Source of the DNA: Macrostomum hystrix
Lineage: Eukaryota; Platyhelminthes; Macrostomidae
Reading direction: 5' to 3'
Assembly: GCA_950097015.1 (NCBI GenBank)
Contig: CATNEN010000010.1
Location: 2,372,501 to 2,436,500, forward strand
DNA: 64,000 nt
Shown here: piece after piece, positions 57,599 to 64,000 of the stretch
Layout: each line of letters opens with the position of its first letter
How positions within the stretch are numbered: position 1 is the first letter of the stretch
Made by a program: the position numbers and the translations under genes
Notes under the pieces: model-generated
The model's input: only the letters and a program-made list of their open reading frames with translations
The model's database searches: none
Told to the model about the DNA's origin: nothing

Positions 57599-57664
57599 GT
57601 ATTGCCTTTCACTGACTGAGAATTGAAACAAATCGAAAATCCCGCCTTGCAGCTAGCTTAGAAC
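57599..57664 (+). promoter_or_regulatory. Core promoter/5' leader of RPS2 copy 2
   Basis: Contains cctttcact (57605) and ccttgcagctagcttag before aacATGG, as in copy 1. Confidence 0.5.
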
Positions 57665-58531
57665 ATGGAATCAGGACGAGGCTCTGGTCGTGGCGGATTC
57701 CGCGGTGGCTTCGGAGGTCGTGGCGGTGACAGGGGCGCCGCCGGCGGCGGAGAGGGCGGCGAACGTGGCGGTCGCGGCGGTCGTGGTCGCGGACGCGGAC
57801 GCGGTGGTCGCGGCGGTCGCGGTGGCCGAGGCGGTCGCGGTGGCGACAAGAAGGAAGAGTGGCAGCCAGTTACCAAGCTGGGTCGGCTGGTCAAGGACGG
57901 CAAGATCAAGAGCCTTGATGAGGTCTATATGTTTGCTATGCCAATCAAGGAGAGCGAAATAATTGACCAGTTTCTTGGCAGTCGGCTCAAGGACGAGGTG
58001 CTGAAGATCATGCCAGTCCAGAAGCAGACCCGTGCCGGTCAGCGCACCCGATTCAAGGCCATTGTTGCCATCGGCGACTACGACCGTCACGTCGGCCTTG
58101 GAGTGAAGTGCAGCAAGGAAGTGGCCACGGCCATTCGCGGCGCCATTATCCTCGCCAAGCTGTCCGTCATCCCGGTGCGCCTTGGCTACTGGGGCAACAA
58201 GATCGGCAAGCCGCACACAGTGCCATGCAAGCTCACTGGCAAGTGCGGCTCTGTTGTCGTGCGCCTGATTCCCGCTCCGAGGGGTACCGGCATCGTGGGC
58301 GCTCCTGTGCCCAAGAAACTGCTGAACATGGCTGGCATCGAGGACGTGTACACCTGCTCCCGTGGCCAGACCGCCACCCTCGGCAACTTCGCCAAGGCCA
58401 CCTACATGGCCATTCAGGGCACCTTCGAGTACCTGAGTCCCGACTTGTGGGTGGAGGCGGCCCCGACTAACCATCCCTATGCCGAGCACAGCGACTTCCT
58501 CATGAAGGCCGGCCAGCCCTACAGGCACTGA
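57665..58531 (+). CDS. RPS2: 40S ribosomal protein S2 (uS5), copy 2
   Basis: Intronless, 288 residues, the same protein as copy 1 in the same orientation 5.2 kb away. Translations of the other reading frames of the two coding regions are also identical, so silent sites match too. Differences begin just after the stop codon (for example tggtcgcc versus tggtcgac) and grow in the 3' UTR. Both copies look functional: intact frame, conserved leader, and here a poly(A) signal at 58662. Confidence 0.98.
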   Translation: MESGRGSGRGGFRGGFGGRGGDRGAAGGGEGGERGGRGGRGRGRGRGGRGGRGGRGGRGGDKKEEWQPVTKLGRLVKDGKIKSLDEVYMFAMPIKESEIIDQFLGSRLKDEVLKIMPVQKQTRAGQRTRFKAIVAIGDYDRHVGLGVKCSKEVATAIRGAIILAKLSVIPVRLGYWGNKIGKPHTVPCKLTGKCGSVVVRLIPAPRGTGIVGAPVPKKLLNMAGIEDVYTCSRGQTATLGNFAKATYMAIQGTFEYLSPDLWVEAAPTNHPYAEHSDFLMKAGQPYRH

Positions 58532-58661
58532 ATGGTGCAGTGGTCGACACAGAAGCATCGCGGACGCCACCAGTGCTCACCTGAGACTTGACTCTGGCTA
58601 GCAGTGTGTTGAATTTATTCAACTGTCAATTGATTGTGCCTCCATTGAGAAGGATTAAGTT

Positions 58662-58667
58662 AATAAA
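58662..58667 (+). terminator. Poly(A) signal of RPS2 copy 2
   Basis: AATAAA 131 nt after the stop codon. Confidence 0.65.
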
Positions 58668-58827
58668 AAGTAGCGTGATACGATTTTTGTGTTAAGAGTT
58701 GATTTATTGGTTTCAGTGAGGAATGAAGTCGGCTGAATCAATGTGACGACGTTTTTGGACTCAAAAGATCGTTATTGTTTTCATCGTGTCTGTTCTTTTT
58801 CTTTTGTTTAGTTTGGAATAATCCAAG

Positions 58828-59046
58828 CTTGGAGGACCTAACTAAGTCTGTTGGTCAGGTGAAGCTTGGAGGACCTAACTAAGTCTGTTGGTCAGGTGAA
58901 GCTTGGAGGACCTAACTAAGTCTGTTGGTCAGGTGAAGCTTGGAGGACCTAACTAAGTCTGTTGGTCAGGTGAAGCTTGGAGGACCTAACTAAGTCTGTT
59001 GGTCAGGTGAAGCTTGGAGGACCTAACTAAGTCTGTTGGTTAGGTA
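58828..59046. repeat. 37-bp minisatellite, 6 nearly identical copies
   Basis: Units aagcttggaggacctaacta plus agtctgttggtcaggtg with no visible difference among most copies, implying very recent amplification. Confidence 0.97.
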
Positions 59047-59703
59047 CGCCATAGTTTGTAGAATTTTACTGAAAGTAAATCAGATAGGAGAAAGGCCAAA
59101 CAAATTAACTGGATTATTATTACATTCGTTGGTCCGACAGCCAGTTGATGAGTAAATTGTCAGGACTTCAACAACAACACTATAATTATGGAACAGAGGC
59201 AGCAGGCATAAATTTCGTTAAAAAATAACTAAAAACAAAAGTCAAAGGGCAATTCATGTACAGGAAACATTTGCACTTGAAGTGCGCATCAGCGTACACA
59301 ATTTCGGACAAAAAGCTTTAATTAACAGATGAGCAACCGATATTGTCAACCTTGAACTCAAGGCGCGCAGGTATTCGCAACAAAATGGTTAATGCATTAA
59401 AATTATCGCTGATTCCGTTATGAAATCTGGGTTAGTAAAAAGAGAATGATCGTAAATAATAAGTTTTTACTGTTTTAACCGTAAATAATAAAGTAAAGAA
59501 GTGAAAACAGCGAAGTGGCATGGTTATTGTTGAAACAATTAAAACTGGAATGTTTTACATAGGACTATCTTCTTGATGTCAACGATTGGCAATATAAGTA
59601 TCTGATCGATGGAAAAGTTATATTAATTTAATGCTAATGTTCTGTGCAAACCCAGAGTGCGTCTCCTTGCCAACTGACAAAAAGTAATTCTACACTAGTC
59701 ATC
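59047..59703. other. 3' flank of the M6 gene
   Basis: AT-rich, no gene seen; probably M6 3' UTR at its right side. Confidence 0.45.
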
Positions 59704-61209
59704 CTACTGATAGTAGACGATTGAGTCTGTAGCTCCGTGTCCGCCCAGAACGCTGGGTGAATAGGCGCTCGTGGCAGGGGCGGCGGCCTGCAGAAAGCCC
59801 GTCTCGGCCGGGTCCGTCTCCGGCTGCTTGGCCGTCCGGAACTGGGTCAGGTCCTGCGTGTACTTCAGCTTGGTGTAGTTGGCCGACAGGGCTCCAATGA
59901 AGCAGAACTGTGGGTGTTATGACCGATATCAGGGATATCAGCGCTTTGGAAAAGTTTACAAATACTAACCTGCGTACTATTTTTGTCTCCGTGCAAAACT
60001 AAAAAAAATCATGTAGGCCTTCCCCTAGTCTGCTATTGTAGATTTATTTTATCCCACAGATCTCCAGATCCTCAAATACCCCACTGAGATCTCCAGATCA
60101 TCAAATACCCCACTCAGATCTCCAGATCCTCAAATACCCCACTGAGATCTCCAGATCCTCAAGTAGCCCACTCAGATCTCCAATCCCTCAAATGGCTGTC
60201 CCATTCTGCCACAATGCCCAGCACAATGCTCCCAGCTGCGGTAAAATTTCTCACCAGACCGAAGATTACAAAGAGCGCCCCGCCCCAGGCGAACATGAAC
60301 AGGGGGCCGATGGTGTTCACCTGCGGAAGTTCAGTGAGATTCACTTATAAAGAGTATTAGACTATGAGACTGCATGTACAGTGAGTTTAACAGTCGAATC
60401 CAAGCAATGAACTGTGCTCACATTGGAGCAGAAATTCTGGAAGGCAGTGGCTGTGGTGATGGTCTCGTTGTACTTCAGTTGCGGATTAAATTTGTACAAC
60501 TTCTTGTAGACGCCTGCAAGGTGGTTTCAGTTGGGAGGTGTTTAAATCTCTATTTCTGATGCCCCATAGCATAGTCAGAATTGATGCAATGCACAGGAAA
60601 GCACCGCCCCCGCACTGACCGTAGTGCGTCAAGTTGAAATGGAAGTAGTTGAAGAACTTGGCGTTGGTCTTCTCGCCGTCAATGTCCAGCCAGTATTTCC
60701 ACTCCTCGGCGCAGATCCGGTCCATGATGAGCCAGCCAGTGGCTGGGAACATGAGGCCGCAGAGCACAGCCAGCCAGCAGAGGCAGATCAGGTAGGACAG
60801 CGCCAGGAACACGAAGGCTGTGCCCCGGCCAGATAGCACCGACCTGTGGCCGCGGTAGATTCTCGCCCTAGTTTCGCCTGTTGCTAGGCAACCAAATGTC
60901 AGCAATGCCGCGGCCACGAGAACTGTGGCTGGAGTGATGATAACGCTGATTGTCTGCGCAATGGACAAGCTGGTGGGGCGGAGCGAAGAGGTCAGTGCGT
61001 GAAAAATCTCTTGACGTATGGATACAAAAGCTAGCAGGCAAGAGTACTCAGCCAATTTTTTTACCTGTCAACAGGATAGAAGGTGCTGCGGAAGTAAGCG
61101 TCTGTTCGGCGCACAGCTTCGTAGAGTGTGCCAGTCATGATGCAGCCGCCCACAAGGATGAACACAAATGAGATCATGGATGGATACGGAATGTTCTCGA
61201 TTTGATCGC
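59704..61209 (-). CDS. M6: Proteolipid M6 (PLP/DM20/M6 family), 5' end missing
   Basis: Five exons seen: 61065-61209, 60620-60969, 60422-60513, 60255-60320, 59704-59907 (stop TAG). All junction phases agree, about 285 residues. Known: four-pass membrane proteins of neurons, glia and other epithelia, acting in membrane and cytoskeletal organisation. Seen: IPYPSMISFVFILVGGC (TM1), IAQTISVIITPATVLVAAAL (TM2) followed by FGCLATGETRARIYRGHRS, a match to the loop of insect M6, GRGTAFVFLALSYLICLCWL (TM3), an extracellular loop with Cys residues and N-glycosylation sites (NLT, NET), and TM4 ending GALSANYTKLKY, the family's SANY motif. The first exon (normally a short MG...C..C segment) was not found within 2.8 kb upstream, so it is either in the AT-rich right end or outside the window. 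Confidence 0.9.
60054..60190. repeat. 29-bp minisatellite in an M6 intron
   Basis: About 4.5 units of gatctccagatcctcaaata plus ccccactga in the last M6 intron. Confidence 0.92.
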
Positions 61210-62374
61210 CTGAAAATTGGATCATTTGTACACTTTTTTATTATTTTCTGAGCAATAAAACTGCTTCACATGGCCAAGATGTTCCCTTTGCTTTTAATTC
61301 ATACACACGGTCAAGATTTCATATGCTGCAGATTGCTTCTTAAAAAAGGATGATAAAAGCCAATTGAAGTGAAAATGTATATTTGAAATAATTAAAAAAA
61401 TTAAATCTAGATATAGCAAAAAGCTGAAAATATTTTTATTCATGCATTGCTGTTTTCTAGTGACAATTTTATTTAGCCATATTTCATTGTTCTAATTCAC
61501 ATAAACTATGAACCTAATTAAATGTAATTTCTCACATTTTAAAATCTGGAAACAACTTTAACAATGAAAAATAGAAATAGAGTTGATGCATTTTTTGAAA
61601 AGTAGTACGATACAGACATGTAATATGAACGTAAGACATATAATAATTTAAGTAAGACAACATTTTTAGTAATGTGACATACCCATGATGATTCTGGCCA
61701 AAAATCGTCGAAATCTGGTACTAACTTCTAACTGTGATTTAATATTTAATGCGTTATCTTAAACAAATACCAGATGCCATCAACTAGTGAGATACATTTA
61801 AATTATTAAGGAAAATAATTTCGTTGAAAGTGGCAATCTAAAATGAGCATGTCGCACTTTTCAGAATGGTCATTAAACAAAACAGTCAACTTACAAATAG
61901 ATACAGTAACAAATATTATTATATGTGTGAATAGAAACAATAACTGGATAACATAAGTTTAAGCATTTACCAAATATTTGTTTTGTCAAACATCAACGCT
62001 TTTTAAATTGGGGGGAAGGAGTTATCGCCCCGCCTGTCGTTTGCCGCAAGGTAGTTATTATACTTATAGATATGCACAAATCATGGTAAAGTGTAAATCA
62101 TGGTTTAGTCACTTTTTACTTACAAATACATATTACATTTATCATACAAATGAGCATCATGAGCATCAAAGCGACATCATGTGCATCGTATGATATGCAA
62201 ATTCAGTTTTCTTTTGAATTAAACTGAATATTTTGATAAAAGTAACTAAGCTTTATTTGTCACGACGTGGCTATTAATGTTATAATATTTTACTGTTTGC
62301 CTTTGTAAGCTTTAAGATACATTAGTTGGGATTCTAGTAGGCCTAATTAAAAAAATATAGGTCATTTTTTAGCT
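61210..62374. other. AT-rich stretch upstream of visible M6 exons
   Basis: Probably M6 intron. No exon recognised; a small GC patch near 62005-62050 has no family match. Confidence 0.4.
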
Positions 62375-62439
62375 ATATGTCCTATCTAGTCTATATAGAC
62401 TATAGTCTATATGGTCTATATAGACTAGATAGGACATAT
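62375..62439. repeat. Perfect 26-bp-arm palindrome
   Basis: Arms 62375-62400 (atatgtcctatctagtctat...) and 62414-62439 are exact reverse complements with a 13-nt loop. No tandem array or other explanation nearby. Confidence 0.95.
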
Positions 62440-62514
62440 TAGGACTGAATTACTGAATAGGGCCTATGACAATACTTAGTAGCAGCCCTTACTCTATTTC
62501 AGCTTGCCCTAGTT

Positions 62515-63169
62515 TGCAGGAATACAGGACAGTTCGGTAACAGTTCGGTAACACTCAAGGACAGTTCGCCAGTTCGATAACATACAGGAGACAGTTTGGT
62601 AGGCCTAACACACTGGGGACAGTTTGGTAACAATTGAAAGTCAATAAAATCAATCTAGGTTTGTTCTAACAATGTATCTACTAGGCCTATCGTTGCTAGG
62701 ACACAACTGACTGATGTTACTGATGTATCTGAAACTGACACGTCATTTAGAGTGTGTAAGTAGGGTAAAGGCTCGTTCAAAGGGATGTACAAAGGGATGA
62801 AAAATTAGTGCAAATTGTGTGATCACACGAAATTTGGCCTCACTTGATGACTGTATGAATGGGCTTTAAGTGTGCTAGTTGGCTGCTGAAATACGATTTA
62901 TTGTAGCATTGATATCAATATACAAGAATTGTATTTTATCCAAACTAAATATAAAATAATTTTGCAAAAAATCAATTGTTACCAAACTGTCCCTTGATAT
63001 GTTACCGAACTGTCCTGTGGTGTTACCGAACTGTCCTGTGGTGTTACCGAACTGTCCTGTGGTGTTACCGAACTGTCCTGTGGTGTTACCGAACTGTCCT
63101 GTGGTGTTACCAAACTGTCCTGTGGTCTTACCGAATTGTCTGTTACCGAATTGTCCTGCTACCGTTTGC
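62515..63169. mobile_element. Inverted-repeat element built of ggacagttcggtaac units
   Basis: The left arm (62515-62640) has several ggacagtt(c/t)ggtaac motifs. The right arm (62971-63169) has the same motifs inverted, including a 21-bp array. Outer ends (aggacagttcggtaacag and, inverted, aggacaattcggtaacag) and inner ends (ggacagtttggtaacaattg) both pair. No transposase; limits approximate. Confidence 0.75.
62993..63150. repeat. 21-bp minisatellite, about 7 copies
   Basis: Units gttaccgaactgtcctgtgg plus t in the right arm of the inverted-repeat element at 62515-63169; the unit is the element's own end motif. Confidence 0.93.
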
Positions 63170-64000
63170 AGCACTGGAAATGTACAAGGGCCTAGTATAC
63201 CGAGATCCCACAATTGGTCACAATCCCTGAATCTCTCTCTGAATTTAGCTTTGAGTCTCTTGCAAATATCCACATTACAGCATTATGGGCAGCATAATAG
63301 CAGACCATGCCACTAAGTACTAAAGTAGCTACTCTGATAGCAAATAGCTTTGCCTATATATGTCTGAAAATAATATTTGTAGAAATATTGCCTGCACTGT
63401 CTATGTATCTGCCCTGACTTGCTTATTTTCAGGCAGTGAATACTTTCACTGTGCCTTGGAGGTTGGCCCTGAAAGGCATAAATTGCATCACAAGCTCCTA
63501 GAAATCTCATCTCATCTCAAAATAACTTCTTGCATCCTTTAATTTAGAGGAATCACAATTTGACTATTTTTTGTATATATAGCAAACTAATGGAGACAAT
63601 AACAAAAGTGGGGAAAGTTTTTATTGCTAGCTAGTCAGAAAATACAATTTATTGGCTATTATATTTAATTTTAAAGTTTCGAAATACTATAAAAAATATT
63701 AACTAATTAACAATTGAATACACACTAGCACCTAAATTGTATATATAACCAAATTTAATTAACAATAGGATAAATTTTATTTTGGATGGTTTGTGGTAGA
63801 CTTTTAATAATAAAAAATGCATTTATATCTAAATAGAAATTATGTAATTGTTTTATAAAAATTAAATGTATTAAAAATTTTCTGCTTACCAATAATATAT
63901 TATAATAAAATATAATAATATTACATATGCTATACATTTTACTTTATAATTGTAATCATTTTTATAGCTACTGCATTAATTTTGATTAATTTTTAATGTA
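63170..64000. other. AT-rich window end
   Basis: Very AT-rich, especially after 63550. No gene, RNA gene or repeat array seen. Confidence 0.5.

Noticed and set aside
51859-57631. Repeat proteins with YLDPLSTGVSR-type units before each RPS2
   Set aside because: They are translations of the 39-bp minisatellite; open on both strands and lacking non-repeat coding sequence.

Overview
This window is animal nuclear DNA. The genes are spliced (GT/AG introns) and are metazoan families: RFC1, a gamma p24/TMED cargo receptor, ubiquitin-RPL40, a Y-box protein, glyoxalase II, NAF1, RPS2, an MPV17L2-like protein, an M6/PLP proteolipid and an ANKRD34-like ankyrin protein. Coding exons are GC-rich in an AT-rich background, minisatellites are very dense, and several genes carry an acceptor-like AG within 2-10 nt of the start codon, as expected if messages receive a spliced leader. 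I lean towards a flatworm, perhaps a Macrostomum-like free-living one. That is an inference from style, not from a diagnostic marker.

Layout. 1-9.2 kb: a 21-bp array, a TMED gene (-), a 31-33-bp array, then RFC1 (-) in nine exons with repeats in a coding exon and in an intron. 9.2-14.2 kb: AT-rich and gene-free, with a 1.1-kb element bounded by inverted repeats and carrying 184-bp tandem units. 14.2 kb: ubiquitin-RPL40 (+). 15.9-23.3 kb: an ANKRD34-like gene (-) whose last coding exon is split by an intact 3.67-kb hAT transposon with a perfect 8-bp target duplication. 23.7-31.9 kb: a large intronless gene (-) combining zinc-finger-like motifs, a tyrosine recombinase with all catalytic residues, and a PWWP domain. 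It is flanked by two arrays and by TGACG-rich ends that look like imperfect inverted termini. 32.9-37.1 kb: a Y-box gene (-) with two small transposons in its first intron. 38.9-40.4 kb: a Mab-21-domain gene (-). 43.0-49.4 kb: glyoxalase II (+), with two inverted-repeat elements and a dead hAT transposase in its single intron. 49.9-51.5 kb: NAF1 (+). 51.8-58.7 kb: two RPS2 copies (+), each behind a 39-bp minisatellite, with an MPV17L2-like gene (+) between them. 59.7-61.2 kb: 3' part of an M6 proteolipid gene (-). The rest is AT-rich with a long palindrome and one more inverted-repeat element.

The host genes are mostly unrelated housekeeping genes (replication, secretion, translation, snoRNP assembly, methylglyoxal detoxification) and form no operon. 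The unusual content is mobile DNA: a recent, apparently intact hAT element caught inside a host exon, and a recombinase-PWWP gene that may be the core of an undescribed transposon or a domesticated Crypton relative.
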